A stretch of DNA of 64,000 nt from Perognathus longimembris pacificus (GCF_023159225.1 NC_063173.1:7912852-7976851), one strand, 5' to 3'. Numbered from the stretch's first letter, positions 44,126 to 55,387 are shown. The notes: generated by a model not told the origin, from the sequence alone. Numbers and translations are program-made.

Positions 44126-44472
44126 TGATCCCCCTTTTTATTTGATTTCTTTGCCGTGATTTTACCCCTGATATCACTATAACTGATTTTAGTAGCCTGG
44201 ATATTGTATATACATGTAATAGAACTAGGGAAGTGAAAGGGAATACCAAAATCAAGAGACAAAGGATAGAAAGACAAAACAATGCAACAGCCATACTTAC
44301 AAAACTATATGGTGTAAATCAACTGTACAACTCATGGGGGGGAGGGAAATGTGGAGGGGGGAGGTGAGGGAAAATGAGGGAGGAGGTAACAAGTAGGATA
44401 AGAAATGTATTCATTCCCTATGTATGAAACCTAACCCCTCTCTGTACTCCACTTTAACAATAAAGATTTTTT
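44126..44472 (+). mobile_element. L1 3' UTR nested in composite SINE
   Basis: A 347-bp 5'-truncated L1 3' end with the G-rich tract at 44335-44385 and the terminal 'aaataagga'-type poly(A) region ending 'aataaagattttt'. Perfect 9-bp duplication AAGTAAGCA at 44117-44125 and 44473-44481. Confidence 0.92.
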
Positions 44473-44481
44473 AAGTAAGCA

Positions 44482-44640
44482 CAAATAGGAGGTCAGAGTA
44501 CATGCTGACCTGGGCATAAAGTAAGGCCCTATCTTGAAAATAATCATAGCAAAAAGAGACTGGAAGAGTAAAATAACTGGTAGAGCACCTGCTTACCGAG
44601 TTATTGGCCCTGAGTTAAATATCTCAGTAACAAAAAAAAA
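44482..44640 (+). mobile_element. Composite SINE 7SL-7SL-ID, right part
   Basis: Resumes the second 7SL-like unit ('tgctgacctgggcataaagt', 'ggccctatcttgaaaataa') and then the ID-like unit ('ctggtagagcacctgcttac', 'ccctgagttaaatatctcag'). Confidence 0.7.
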
Positions 44641-45429
44641 AAAAGAAAAAAAAGGCAAACTAATCTCAAGGATACCACTATTTGGGAGCCTTTTATTCTA
44701 TGTTATTAATTAATATGATCTCAGGTTTTTTTTCCCCTCTGGCTACTGTTGTTTTGTTATCTTGGGGAGTTTGTTGTATCATTTTGATTCCTTTGGTGGG
44801 TGTTTGTTTGTTGGTCTGAGGACGCTATGGAAGTATACCATTATATAATTATATCCATTTATCCATTTAGAATCATTCCTCCTTCTTGGATAACCAGGGC
44901 TAATAGCCTCCATCTAAAACATACCATTTTCTCAGAGTGACCTCTGTACCAGGGGAAAAGCTCCATATCATACTGTTTATGTCATTTACCATTATTAGAG
45001 TAATGTGGTAGATATTTCAAACTAGTCCAATGGGCCTTGAGAAGTACTATCATAAGGACAAGAGAACGTTTTCTTAAAACTTCTTTCAGCACTAATTTAA
45101 TAACTTATATTATTTCTTTTGTTCTTTCAAAAATATTTATTATTCATTTCCTGTTCACAAGGTTCTTGTCTTGTATTAAGACAGGCAGAAGTTTTTGAAC
45201 AAACATTTGCTCAGAGTCTGGAGAAATAGGAAGCTGAGAGTGTTAGATAGGGACAACAGACATTTTCTAGAGAATTCAATCACTTCTTCCTTTATCTGCC
45301 CAAGCCTCTATTTGACAATGTTCAGAGAAGGATTTGTGCTGCCACATAACAAATACTAAGCCTACTACATCTTAAAATTCTGAGAGAATAGATTTCTCAG
45401 TATTTGTCTCATCTTCAGTGTATAATTTG
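44641..45429. other. Unassigned DNA
   Basis: No recognised feature. Confidence 0.4.
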
Positions 45430-45595
45430 TCAGCAGTCTCAGCACCACAGTTTACTAATTATATATCCTTGAACAAATCATTTCATTACTCTGAGCCTGA
45501 GTTTGCTCATTTGTAAAAGGCAAAAAAAAAAAAAATTGTAGTATTTCCCAGGACTGATGTTAGAATTTAGCAAAACATGTAAGTAAGATTTTATC
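45430..45595 (+). mobile_element. MIR SINE fragment
   Basis: 'actaattatatatccttgaa', 'caaatcatttcattactctg', 'agcctgagtttgctcatttg': the MIR core and 3' half. Confidence 0.6.
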
Positions 45596-45624
45596 TCTTT
45601 TAGAGAAGGAATTGTGTCTGATGT

Positions 45625-45910
45625 CATCTTAATTTTTTAGCAATTCTGGCATGTGAGCTCAGGGCCTTCAACAAAGTAAGCAGGTACTGTCACTTGACTC
45701 ACATCCTGCTGCCTTCTAGCTCATGCTTGTTCTATTTGCCCCTCTTTCTGAGCTGGGATGACCAGAGTATTCCAGTTCACTGAGCTTTATTGGGTAAAAT
45801 GGGGACCTTAAAAACTTTCAGGCTGGGCTAGCTTCAAATTGTGATCATCCTCGTCTTTCTCTCCCATGTAGCTGGAACTACTGACATAAGCCACTATACC
45901 CAGCTCTGGT
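45625..45910 (-). mobile_element. Composite SINE 7SL-7SL-ID
   Basis: Reverse complement of the composite family: ID-like unit at 45640-45710, then two 7SL-like units whose heads read 'ctggaactactgacataagc' and 'gagctgggatgaccaga' on the plus strand. Confidence 0.6.
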
Positions 45911-46289
45911 GGCACTCTGAACATTTTACTGTAAATGGCATATGTAACAAATAGTAGTAATTAGCTATTTGATCAAGTAAGCAAGTCAATAAACATTTGA
46001 ATTGTCAATGCATAAATATAAATTTAAAATAGGTAGAAGAAATAATCTTTGAAGGCAACATTTTAAGATTTTTAGCAAAAAAAATCATAGAAATTTTATC
46101 CTTGTTATTTGGAGCATAAACAAGACACGGCATACAATTAAGAAAAGGTATGGTTAAGCCGACTGTAGAAGACTTAATTTTCTGCCTCAAAAACAAATAT
46201 TTAACAAAGAACAACACAAACAAGTTCATTTGTTCTTTAGGTACCCAGAAATGAACACAGAATCAAAATTATTTAACTCACACATGTAC

Positions 46290-46605
46290 ATCAGTCTGTT
46301 AGGGCTACTATAATAAAGCACAATAGACTACCTGACTTACAAACAATAAATATTTGTTTCTCACAGTGCTGGAAACTGAAATCCAAGATCAAGGCACCAG
46401 CAGATATGATGTTTAGTAAATGCTCACTTCCTAGATCATAGACAGCCATCTTTTCACTGTGTCCTAGTGATCAAAGGGGAAAGCAAGCTCTCTAGTATCT
46501 GACTAGGTCCCTACCCTATGATTCAAATCATTATCTTTATAAGCACTCTCCAAATAGCAAAACATTGCGGAATCAGGTTTCAACAGATGAGTCTGTGGGA
46601 GACAT
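46290..46605 (-). mobile_element. MaLR-type LTR (MST/MLT1-like)
   Basis: Reverse complement of the MaLR LTR: 'gtctgttagggctactataa', 'tttctcacagtgctggaaac', 'ccaagatcaaggcaccagca', 'tcttttcactgtgtcctagt'. Confidence 0.75.
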
Positions 46606-46671
46606 AAACAGTCTATCTATACTACATCCATAAAACCTCTCTATGAAGATAACGTAATTCTTATAACTCAG

Positions 46672-46880
46672 TATTTTTGTATTCCTTTTATTGTTATTGT
46701 AAAGGGGATGTACAGAGAGGTGACAGTTACGTAGGTCAGGTACTGAGTGAATTTCTTTTTAAACATTGTGACTTCTTCCCTCCTTTTCTCCCAGTTTTTC
46801 CCTCCAGACCCACTCTGCCGTAAGTTGTATACTTCATTGTCAACGTACTGTCTAGTGAGTATCACTGCTGCATTTGTTAT
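46672..46880 (-). mobile_element. L1 3' end
   Basis: Reverse complement of the L1 terminus: 'ggatgtacagagaggtgaca', 'cttcttccctccttttctcc', then 'taagttgtatacttcattg'. Short, diverged, 5'-truncated. Confidence 0.75.
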
Positions 46881-46954
46881 AAAAAGTAGAAAATTAGCTC
46901 ATTATGAATGATCGGGAAATGCGAATTAAAACCAAAAACCCATTCATATGTTAT

Positions 46955-47455
46955 ATTTGTTTTCTAGGGCTTCCCTATGAAGTCACAAAACTTAGAATTT
47001 GGCTTACATCACAGAAATGCCTATCACCACAGTTTTGGAGATTAACAATCTGAGATCAAAATGGCACCATTGTTCATTACTTCTGAGAATCATGAAGGAA
47101 GGGATTGTTTCAGGCTTATCCCTTTGGTTTGAATAGAGTTGATGTCTTTCTGAGTCAACATGCTAACTTTCCTTTTCTACATACCTGTTTCCACATTCCC
47201 CCTTCTTCTTAAGGAGCCTTCGAATTGAATTAACAACCATCCTAATGACCTTATTTTAGCTTAACTAACTCTTCAAGATCCTGTCTTTCAAGCCAGTGTC
47301 ATGCTAGTATAATAACCCAGTGTTCAAGCAGTATAGTAATCCTAGCTACTCAGGAAGCTGAGGGTCATCTTGCTTTCCAAAATTCCACCATATCCTGTGA
47401 TTTTGTGATAAGACTTCAACATACTAATTTTGGGGTGGGGTAACACAATTCAGCT
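46955..47455 (-). mobile_element. MaLR-type LTR (MLT1-like), SINE-interrupted
   Basis: Reverse complement of MLT1: 'tttgttttctagggcttccc', 'cacagttttggagattaaca', 'aatgaccttattttagctta', and after an interruption at about 47300-47375, 'tgataagacttcaacatact' and 'ttttggggtggggtaacaca'. Confidence 0.7.
47300..47375 (+). mobile_element. 7SL-derived SINE fragment
   Basis: 'agtaatcctagctactcagg' followed by 'aagctgaggg': a short 7SL-type head inside the LTR. Confidence 0.6.
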
Positions 47456-47672
47456 AATTATACTAATCAAATTACATAGTAACTTGTCTGATAATACCAA
47501 GCATTAGCAAGAAAGAGGAACAAAAAAACTCTCATATTTTGCTTATTGGAGAATAAAGTGGCACGAGTAGAGAACACTATCCTAGTAAACCTGAAGGAAG
47601 ATACCATAACACAGTAATCCCACACTTTTAGTCTAGAAAAATACTGGAAATGTATCATAAAAATAGCCAGGG

Positions 47673-47905
47673 TGAGCTAGGCATTGGATGGCTCATACTT
47701 GTGATCTTAGCTACACATGAGGCTGAGATCTAAGGATTGTGTTTCAAGAAAGCCCAGGCAGAAAACTCTGTGTGATTCTTATCTTCAAATAATCACCAAG
47801 GAGCCAGAAGTAGAACTGTGGCTCAAATGGTAGAGTGCTAGCCTCGAACAGAAAAGCTCAGGGACAGGGTCCAAGCCCAGAGACTGGCAAAAAAATTTAA
47901 AAAAA
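47673..47905 (+). mobile_element. B1-Geo SINE
   Basis: Head 'atggctcatacttgtgatct', linker 'tcttcaaataatcacca', Geo tail 'actgtggctcaaatggtaga' and 'tccaagcccagagactggc', A-rich end. Confidence 0.85.
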
Positions 47906-47995
47906 AATAGCTAGTGTGTCATCTCTCACACCTGTGATCTCAGAAGGCTAAGGTAAGATTGAAAATTTTATACTCACCTTTGGGCTACAGAGGAA
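47906..47995 (+). mobile_element. 7SL-derived SINE fragment
   Basis: 'tctcacacctgtgatctcag' and 'tttgggctacagaggaaca' recall a B1 unit; it ends at the CA array. Confidence 0.45.
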
Positions 47996-48001
47996 CAATG
48001 A

Positions 48002-48003
<2 letters not shown>

Positions 48004-48041
<38 letters not shown>
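48004..48041. repeat. (AC)n microsatellite
   Basis: About 19 AC units. Confidence 0.97.
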
Positions 48042-48044
<3 letters not shown>

Positions 48045-48189
48045 CTGGTGGCATTATTTGAAATGAACAAACTATGAAAGCATCCTAAATCTTCATCAAG
48101 AAAAGAATTAAAGTAAATTCTGGAATGTTGTCATAGTAGAATACTACTAGACAAAGGTGAGGAATAACAATGAACAGGAGCTATATCTA

Positions 48190-48300
48190 CACATGCATGT
48201 GTGTGTGTGTATATAAATATGCGTATATATATGTATATATAAACGCATATATACACACACATACAGACAAATATATACATATATACACAGAGAGAGAGCA
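48190..48300. repeat. TA/CA-rich alternating purine-pyrimidine tract
   Basis: GTGTGTGTGTATATAAATATGC followed by TATATACATATA-type sequence and a short GA run. Partly self-complementary, so it could extrude as a hairpin. Confidence 0.85.
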
Positions 48301-48764
48301 AGAAACAAGGCAGGCTGTAAAAGAATAAGTATAACATAATGCAATTTAACTATAACTTAGAATATGCAAAATAAAACAAATCTTGCTTATTGATTTACAT
48401 TTGACTACTGTTAAACCAACAAACAAATAATTTTCCAGTGTTAACTGTTCTTGCCACTAAAACATTCAGCAATATAAATTCTTAATTAGACTCAGGGGAA
48501 TAAACGGTCCTACTAAAATTGCACACAAGTTGATTAGAAATCAAGTGGACTGTGAATGGTACTGAAAGCTAAATAAAAACAAGCTATTCTAGAGTGTTTA
48601 AAGTTTTTTTTTCTTTCAGCTGAGCAGAGAAGAAAAACCTAAAGGTCATGTTTAAATGCTAAACTATCTACACAGACATGTAAAAAAATGCCACATGCAC
48701 TTTTAAGTATAACTCTTATGAAATAGGAAAAGCAGGATGTTATGGCAGAAGATGCTTCAGATTC

Positions 48765-48870
48765 ACTCAGATTGTACTGAAATCCTGGATCTGTCACATT
48801 GGCTTTGTAGCCTTTAGTATATCATTTACTTATCTTAACTTCACTGTCTTTAAGAACCTACAAACAGCAT
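48765..48870 (+). mobile_element. MIR SINE fragment
   Basis: 'tgaaatcctggatctgtcac', 'tggctttgtagcctttagta', 'cttaacttcactgtcttt'. Confidence 0.55.
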
Positions 48871-49020
48871 TTTCCTTATGTGTAAAATTCCTATTCCATC
48901 CTATTTTGGCAAAGTTAATACTTGAATTTAGTACTTACACATTTTATGTGAGCCATTGGTGCTTGTGGTACAGAGTTGTGTCTGATTAGTAGAGAAAATA
49001 AGATCAAAAGGGCTACTGGG

Positions 49021-49232
49021 GGGCTGGGAATGTAGCTTCGTGGTAGAGTGCTTGCCTAGCATGCATGAAGCCCTGGGTTCAATTCCTCAGTACCACATCA
49101 CAGAAAAAGCCAGAAGTGGCACTGTGGCTCAAGTGGCAGAGTGCTAGTCTTGAGCTAAAGAGCTCAGGGACAGTGTCCAGGCCCAGAGTTCAAGCCCCAT
49201 AACCAACAACAACAACAACAACGACAAAAAGT
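49021..49232 (+). mobile_element. IDL-Geo SINE, older subfamily
   Basis: Older left half (gaatgtagcttcgtggtaga, gcctagcatgcatgaagccc), but its Geo half carries 'gagctaaagagctcagggac' and 'cccagagttcaagcccc', as in B1-Geo. (AAC)n tail; duplication GCTACTGGG at 49012-49020 and 49233-49241. Confidence 0.93.
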
Positions 49233-49241
49233 GCTACTGGG

Positions 49242-50029
49242 ATATAAGAATAGAAATCCAGCACCTAGATGATTAAGGCAGAAATAGCAATTTCAATAAC
49301 TCTGCACACACAAAATGCTTTCATAAGACCTAAGAAAAGCAGGTGAGAGATTACAGTACCCAAATATAGCACAGAAATAAGAAAAAAAAAACTTGAAAAG
49401 GATATAAAGCACAGTTCTATATTACCAACTCATTCCCACCCTCAAGTTCAAGCAGCGAAGTTTAGAGCGCAAGAAGATCTTCTGCTAGGAGGAAAGGGAA
49501 AGAAGCATGTGCTGTACTTGGATACAGGCACAGTAAAACCCAGTCTACAGTCAGAGTTCCACATCCCTAGACTCCACAAACTAGTACTCCAAGCTCATCC
49601 CAGTGACAAGGCCAACTTCAGATTCTAGACTATGGGAGAGGCTTGGTGTCTGATCAGGAATTAAGGAGATATTGATCAAAGAACACAAACTTTCATTTAG
49701 GAGGAGAAATAAGTTCAAGCAACCTATTGTACAACTTGGCAATTATACTTAATAACAAGGTGTTATATTCTTGACAGTTGCTGGGAATGTATCTGAAGTA
49801 TTCTCACTACAAAAATAATTTAAGGAAACCTGACTATGGTCAATCTCTTTAACTACATTTTTAAATAAATACTGAAAATGAACCGCCAATTGGAGAATTG
49901 CATGAACATAAACTGTCTTGTTCAAACCACGCAGCAGTATAAACTTCTATGTTTAAATCATGTAGTCATGACTTAGGCACCGCTCATTCATTTGTATATT
50001 GCAATACTTCTAAAATTTTAGTTTTTCAG
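49242..50029. other. Unassigned DNA
   Basis: No recognised feature. Confidence 0.4.
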
Positions 50030-50125
50030 GATCATGTTTTATAGCCAGTCTGATCTCAAACTCACAATCCTTCTGCCTCACTCTCCCAAGTGCTGGTATT
50101 ATACATAAGCACCATCAAGCTTAAA
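50030..50125 (-). mobile_element. B1 SINE fragment
   Basis: Reverse complement of a plain B1: 'cttctgcctcactctcccaa', 'gtgctggtattatacataag', 'caccatcaagctt'. Confidence 0.8.
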
Positions 50126-50165
50126 AATTTTGTTTTACTTTTTATTGTTTCAAATCTATTTTAGA

Positions 50166-50386
50166 GGGCTGGGAATATGGCCTAATGACAAGAGTGCTTG
50201 CCTTGTATACGTGAAGCCCTAGGTTCAATTCCCCAGGACCACATATATAGAAAACGGCCAGAAGTGGTGCTGTGGCTCAAGTGGTAGAGTGCTAGCCTTG
50301 AGCAAAAAGAAGCCAGGGACAGTGCTCAGGCCCTGAGTCCAAGGCCCAGGACTGGCAAAAAAGAAAAAAAAAAGAAAAAAGAAAGA
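50166..50386 (+). mobile_element. IDL-Geo SINE
   Basis: Middle-subfamily dimer with a GAAA/A-rich tail; 14-bp duplication with two mismatches (aaatctattttaga / aaatctatatcaga) at 50152-50165 and 50387-50400. Confidence 0.93.
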
Positions 50387-50542
50387 AAATCTATATCAGA
50401 AAGGGTCCTTTTTTTAAGGAGGAGACAGGAGAAATGGGGATTTCTCCTCTTTCTCCAAGACCTTCACAGTCTCTAACTCTTTCACTGAGTCCCTACTTAA
50501 ATATAACCTCCTGAAGAAGGTCCACTTGGGCCTTACCTGATC

Positions 50543-50850
50543 TTAGTCTGGGTCTGCTGCTATAATATATGAAAATAGAAATTTATTGCTCGTGGTTCCA
50601 GAGTCTAGGAAGTCCCCTAATACTGATGTTCTGGAAGGCCTAGTGTCCAGTGGGAGACAGCACTTAATCTCTGTGTCCTTGGGTTGAGAGGACATTGTCC
50701 TCACAAAATAGAAATAAACAGGGCAGGATGGTGCTTCTTTCGACCTCCCATTCATGGGGGAACCACAATGACTATTTATCACTTCTTCACAAGGCCTATT
50801 TCTTAATATTGGTGCATTGAGGATTAAGTTTCCACATGCATTCATGAGGA
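50543..50850 (-). mobile_element. MaLR-type LTR (MST/MLT1-like)
   Basis: Reverse complement of a MaLR LTR: 'gtctgctgctataatatatg', 'gaaatttattgctcgtggtt', 'ccagagtctaggaagtcc', 'aaggcctatttcttaatatt'. A 100-codon minus frame across it is fortuitous. Confidence 0.7.
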
Positions 50851-50929
50851 ATTACCATCACTAATGCCACAGCAAAGCCCCACAACTGCTTTTATCTGAC
50901 CTACTTTATTTTATTGACTGATTTTTTAA

Positions 50930-51225
50930 TTTAGATGTTAATATACATTAGATGTACAAAAGGCATTTCATTGTGACATTTCTGTACATATATACAATGT
51001 ACCTCATCAACCCATTGCCTCTCTAATCTTCCCTTCTCCTCCTTGTCCCCTTAAAACACTCCCAATTGCTTTCATTGTCCTATTTTTATATACGCATATA
51101 AGGTACTTCAATTATATTCACTGTCCTTCATCCTCCCCACTACCCTCCCATCTGCTGAACCCACTCACAATACAAACTGTTAATCTTCTGTCATTTTAGT
51201 GTATATCAATTGCCTTGTTTAGTAA
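50930..51225 (-). mobile_element. Old L1 3' end
   Basis: Reverse complement of an old L1 terminus: 'tagatgtacaaaaggcattt', 'tcattgtgacatttctgtac', then C-rich 'cttcatcctccccactaccc'. Similar to the 61.7-kb element. Confidence 0.55.
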
Positions 51226-51621
51226 ATATAATTAAACACTAGAAAGAGTACTTTTGTGAAATAATTTTCAGAGCTCATCACTCTTATGATATTCATTTAC
51301 AGGCTAAAATCTAGGTTGATGTGGTTACTTTATATATTCCATTGCTTTAAGTAAAAAAAGCACATGGAAATTAAAAAAAAACTTAAAATGAAAGCAAGTT
51401 GTGTTTGCATTAAGAGAAATTTTTAACCTTAAAAATAAGATAGTCTCCTGGATTAGGCTGTTGACATGTACAAACTATGTCACATATTTTACTATTCCTG
51501 TAAAATGCTTTCAATGTTTTATCTTAGAGAGTTTAAAGACAAGACAAATGAACCTCAGAAATGATCAACTGCTTCACAAATACATTTTCAAAATTAACCA
51601 TTAAACAGTTTTGGATTTTTA
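51226..51621. other. Unassigned AT-rich DNA
   Basis: No recognised feature. Confidence 0.4.
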
Positions 51622-51680
51622 ACTAGAATGTGTCTATAAATCTACAAGTAAACATACTGGATGATAAAAGACAAAAAAAA

Positions 51681-51881
51681 GGGGCTGGGGATATGGCCTA
51701 GTGGCAAGAGCGCCTGCCTCATATACATGAGGCCCTGGGTTCGGTTCCCCAGCACCACATATACAGAAAATGGCCAGAAGTGGCGCTGTGGCTCAAGTGG
51801 CAGAGTGCTAGCCTTGAGCAAAAAGAATCCAGGGACAGTGCTCAGGCCCTGAGTCCAAGGCCCAGGACTAGCAAAAAAAAA
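51681..51881 (+). mobile_element. IDL-Geo SINE nested in L1
   Basis: Middle-subfamily dimer. The A-rich duplication AAAAGACAAAAAA flanks it (from about 51666 and 51882). Confidence 0.92.
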
Positions 51882-52315
51882 AAAAGACAAAAAAAATTAC
51901 ACTTGGACATAACAAATTATACAGGACTCTAAACATGCAGAGTGAGACCAAAGGAGTATATTCTTAGGAGAGGATCACAAAGGCTCAATAACTATGTGCA
52001 TATGATCATGTAAAATGATATTGACCAACATGAACTCCAAGAAATAGTAACAAGAGGTTTGAGGGACTTTTTGCTTTTTGTCTCCTCTGTTGCTGTTTTT
52101 TATTTCTGTGCCTTTGTTGTGTACACAAGACAATCTATTTGGGGAAGGATAAGGAGAGTACATAAATGGTGAGAAAAAGAGTGAACAAATGCATCAGTGA
52201 TACTCACTAGACACTATGTTGAAAATGAACTATATAACATGGGGGGAGGTCGGTAGGGAAAAACTGGGAGAAAAGGAGTTTAGAGATGACATTGTTCAAA
52301 AACAAATGCACTCAT

Positions 52316-52707
52316 TGTTATGTCTGCCCGGGAAAACAGTGCCCCTCCCTCCTTCTTTACCTGCCTGCAAGTGAAATCACCTGTCAGTCAGCAAAGGACC
52401 CCAGGCTTTGAGGACAGTTCCTCATCTGCGGGGATCATTTCCTGAACCACCCTAGTGACACCTTCCTGGGACAATGAGATGGTCCTCAGACTCTGAGATC
52501 ATTTCTGTATCCACTGTGGTCCCACCTCCCACCTTTCCCTACAATCGGGCTCAATGTGAGTCCTCACCCTTTTCCTTTCTCTCTTTTTCTCTTCTTCCTT
52601 CCCCTCTGTCTCCATACACCTGCATCTTGTGTGGGCCAGCAGTTTGCTCTCCCAGCAATAATTCTGCCTGAACCATGTGGTGGGTCACCTTTCTGTCAAA
52701 CCTTACA
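52316..52707. mobile_element. Solo LTR, 392 bp, in L1 3' UTR
   Basis: It begins TGTTATGTCTGCCC and ends CAAACCTTACA, that is TG...CA. A perfect 5-bp duplication CTCAT lies at 52311-52315 and 52708-52712, exactly interrupting the L1 word 'actcattacc'. It is C-rich, unlike its flanks. No second LTR, primer-binding site or internal region follows, so it is the product of LTR-LTR recombination. A 5-bp duplication is typical of ERVL/MaLR and some other groups; I do not recognise the family, and it has no coding capacity. Confidence 0.85.
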
Positions 52708-52765
52708 CTCATTACCTGACAGGAACTAACCCCTCTGTATATCACCTTTACAATAACAATTTTTA

Positions 52766-53073
52766 AAAAAGAAAAAGGTAAGGCTGAATGTGGAAAATAT
52801 CAATATTATGAAGGTCTTTGAAGAAATATGAGAAAATAAACTTATAACTTCAGATCTGTGGAAGATTTTATTTAAACAAAAACAAGTGCCAATCAGAATA
52901 GTAGGAGTGATATTACAAAAATAGTAGAAAATACCATAGAATGGAAGACTTACAATCTGTTAAAGAAAACAATGGAAGACTTACTGGTGGATTTCAATAA
53001 TGAAATCCCCAAAATCAATTTTTAAAGATAACCTAATTAAACAATGGCCAAGCAATCAGAAGTGCTGTTTTAC
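52766..53073. other. Unassigned AT-rich DNA
   Basis: No recognised feature; a short repeated phrase 'aatggaagacttac' occurs twice near 52940-52985. Confidence 0.35.
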
Positions 53074-53089
53074 AAAATAGTAATATTAA

Positions 53090-53281
53090 GGGCTGCAAAT
53101 GTGGCTTAGCAGTAGAGGGCTTGCCTAGCATGCATGAAGCTCTGGGTTTGATTCCTCAGCACCACATAAACAGAAAAAGCTGGAAGTGGTGCTGTGGCTC
53201 AAGAGGTAGAGTGCTAGCTCTGAGCAAAAAGAACAAGGAACAGTTCTCAGGCCCTGAGTTCAAGCCCCAGGACTGGCAAAA
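53090..53281 (+). mobile_element. IDL-Geo SINE, older subfamily
   Basis: 'gcaaatgtggcttagcagta', 'gcctagcatgcatgaagctc'. Perfect 16-bp duplication AAAATAGTAATATTAA at 53074-53089 and 53282-53297, which shows the older subfamily was still moving relatively late. Confidence 0.94.
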
Positions 53282-53317
53282 AAAATAGTAATATTAATCA
53301 TAATATACAAATTAGTT

Positions 53318-53440
53318 AAGTATTATGGGTCATACTTGTAATCTCAGCCCTTTGAGGGGTGGAGGCAGGAACATTATTGGTTCAAGGCCAATCTAGGCTA
53401 TACAAGAAGAATATATCTCACAAGAAAAAAGCCAAAAATT
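53318..53440 (+). mobile_element. B1 SINE
   Basis: 'gtcatacttgtaatctcagc', 'gtggaggcaggaacattatt', 'ttcaaggccaatctaggcta': a plain monomeric B1. Confidence 0.82.
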
Positions 53441-53870
53441 ACAGTACCATCAAACAAATAAACAAAAAGTTGCATTAATTCCATTTTGAACTCTCTTTTT
53501 TATTCAGCCAGAATCATTTGAATTCTGATTTAGTGCTTAAAATAACAACTTGATGTCATCTATCTTTTAACTTTGAGGGTCATCATTTTGTACCATCATC
53601 TAAGCCATTAAGGAAAATGTAAAAAAAGAAAAGGAAAAAGCAGACCTACCAGACGGTCATTTATAAAAGACTTATTTACTTTAGGAAGTATATCTAATGG
53701 TATATCAATGCTACAAAATATACAGTACTTATGAGTCAGGGATATTTGCTCTGTATACACCAGAGTCACAGCAATGTGGATGAAAACAAACACAAGCTCA
53801 TTTATAGATCTTGCTTAGAACTAAGCTTATTTTGTAATTGTTTCTTCATCTTTATTGGTAATATTGCAAT
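53441..53870. other. Unassigned DNA
   Basis: No recognised feature. Confidence 0.35.
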
Positions 53871-53920
53871 GAGAGAGAGAGAGTGTGTGTGTGTGTGTGT
53901 GTGTGTATGAGTGTGTGTGT
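53871..53920. repeat. (GA)n(GT)n compound microsatellite
   Basis: About 6 GA units followed by about 18 GT units with one interruption. It occupies the tail side of the minus-strand SINE that follows. Confidence 0.95.
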
Positions 53921-54085
53921 CTGTACCAGCCCTGGGGTTGAACTCAGGGCCTGGGCACTGTCCTTGAGTTTCTTTTGCATTCTACTACTTGAGCCACAAT
54001 GCCCCTGCAAGCTTTTTCTGAGTAGTTTATTGGAGATAAGAATCTCATAGACTTTTCTACCTGGCTTTGAGCTGTGAATAGCTAC
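53921..54085 (-). mobile_element. B1-Geo SINE, 5'-truncated
   Basis: Plus strand 'ctggggttgaactcagggcc' and 'attctactacttgagccaca' is the Geo tail in reverse; part of the 7SL-side linker remains ('ttggagataagaatctcata'). Confidence 0.8.
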
Positions 54086-54654
54086 AATTATATGCATGAA
54101 TCAGGAATGACTTCTGTTCCAACACACCTAAATACTTAAATCACAATGAACGTCTTGCCTCAAAGGCTATAGGTCTATAGGTCTATGTGGTTAATAGTCT
54201 TTGTAGTTTAAAGCAAAACTTTGAAAGTATAAAGTCTAAACATTGTTGTTGGTAATAATGAGAATTACCAATTTTTTATTACTAACTATAGTACTATATG
54301 ATCACAAAAACATACATTCACTAAGAAGGAATAATAATTCTCGAACATAGCTTTCCCCATCCATTCTTCACTTCCTTCCCCTTTGTTCATCGCAGAAGAA
54401 AAAGTCCCAAAAAGAAGAATACTGGCCTAACATGGAGATAACAGCCTAAAATAAACTTAAAGAAACTATTATAGGCTAGGGCAGAAGGAATAATAAGGGA
54501 AATACCATCCATCCATTAAGGCCCTTTTTCAAAGCTCAAATATAATATTCCTTGTTTCCTTTTCAACTTTCTCAACTCTTTAATACATTTTTCATATCAA
54601 ACACCTCCCACTGAGTTGATTTCAGTAATGTATTCTCAGTCTATCTACTATGTA
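54086..54654. other. Unassigned DNA
   Basis: No recognised feature. A direct repeat 'ataggtctat' occurs near 54168-54186. Confidence 0.35.
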
Positions 54655-55030
54655 CAGCTACCACCTACAAAAAACTCACCATCTCTCATCTGTACTACTC
54701 AATAGATTCCTAAGTGGTCACCATGATTCCTTTTACTCTTATCCTACTGAAATTTGTTCTACACATTCCATACAGCCTAATTTTATTTAAATTGATAACA
54801 TCTCTCCCCTGTTTAAAGATCTATAAATAACTTCCAAATGTATTTAGAATAAATTTCAAGTAGTTAACGTTGTAAAGATGATCTTTATAAACAGGATCTT
54901 CATGATCCTACACTTGCATACCTCTTCAACCATATTCCAGGCACTGTTTTGTTTTTGTTTGTTTCATCATTTTAATCTTTTATGCCTTTTCTCACTTCTT
55001 AGAATATTCCCTCAAAGTTTACCAAATTTG
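54655..55030 (+). mobile_element. L2-type LINE ORF2 fragment
   Basis: Follows the CR1/L2 reverse-transcriptase tail region: 'catctctcatctgtactact', 'caatagattcctaagtggtc', 'ataacatctctcccctgttt', 'gatcttcatgatcctaca'. In translation the first words correspond to the LDYCNSLL-type motif of this clade, now mutated. Ancient. Confidence 0.55.
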
Positions 55031-55387
55031 TAACGCACGTATTAAGTGTTCCCTCTACCTATGGCTTCTTTATTCTACTTTTTCATATGGCTTCTTCTGA
55101 TTTTATTACATTTTGTTTTTAATGGACCCAAAATAGGTTGGTTTTTGTGTTCCATTCCTATTCTCTTCGTTGATCCATGCAAAGCTATATACACTCATTT
55201 GATTTGTTTGCTCGTTCTCCTTTGAGTGGAAACATAGACACAGAAATAGAATCACAACCCACTAAAATAGTCTGATGTCATAACAAAGTAAAAGATTTTC
55301 CATTTATAGGATCACCTTATAGATGAAACATAAAATTTAATTATGTGTAAGAACAGAATGTAAGAATATTAAAACATACAGCTGCAA
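55031..55387. other. Unassigned DNA
   Basis: No recognised feature. Confidence 0.35.

Larger units (their letters stand above)
51622..52765 (+). mobile_element. L1 3' UTR hosting a SINE and a solo LTR
   Basis: Pieces 51622-51680, 51890-52315 and 52708-52765 align collinearly by eye with the L1 3' UTR at 14.69-15.22 kb ('aatgtgtctataaatctaca', 'ggctcaataactatgtgcat', 'ctctgtatatcacctttaca'). Two later insertions interrupt it: IDL-Geo at 51681-51881 and an LTR at 52316-52707. Confidence 0.85.

Noticed and set aside
48190..48300. Hairpin-forming TA-rich segment as a structured RNA
   Set aside because: Self-complementarity follows from alternating TA/CA simple sequence; no specific RNA family pattern.
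50543..50845. 100-codon minus frame
   Set aside because: Lies wholly in a MaLR LTR.
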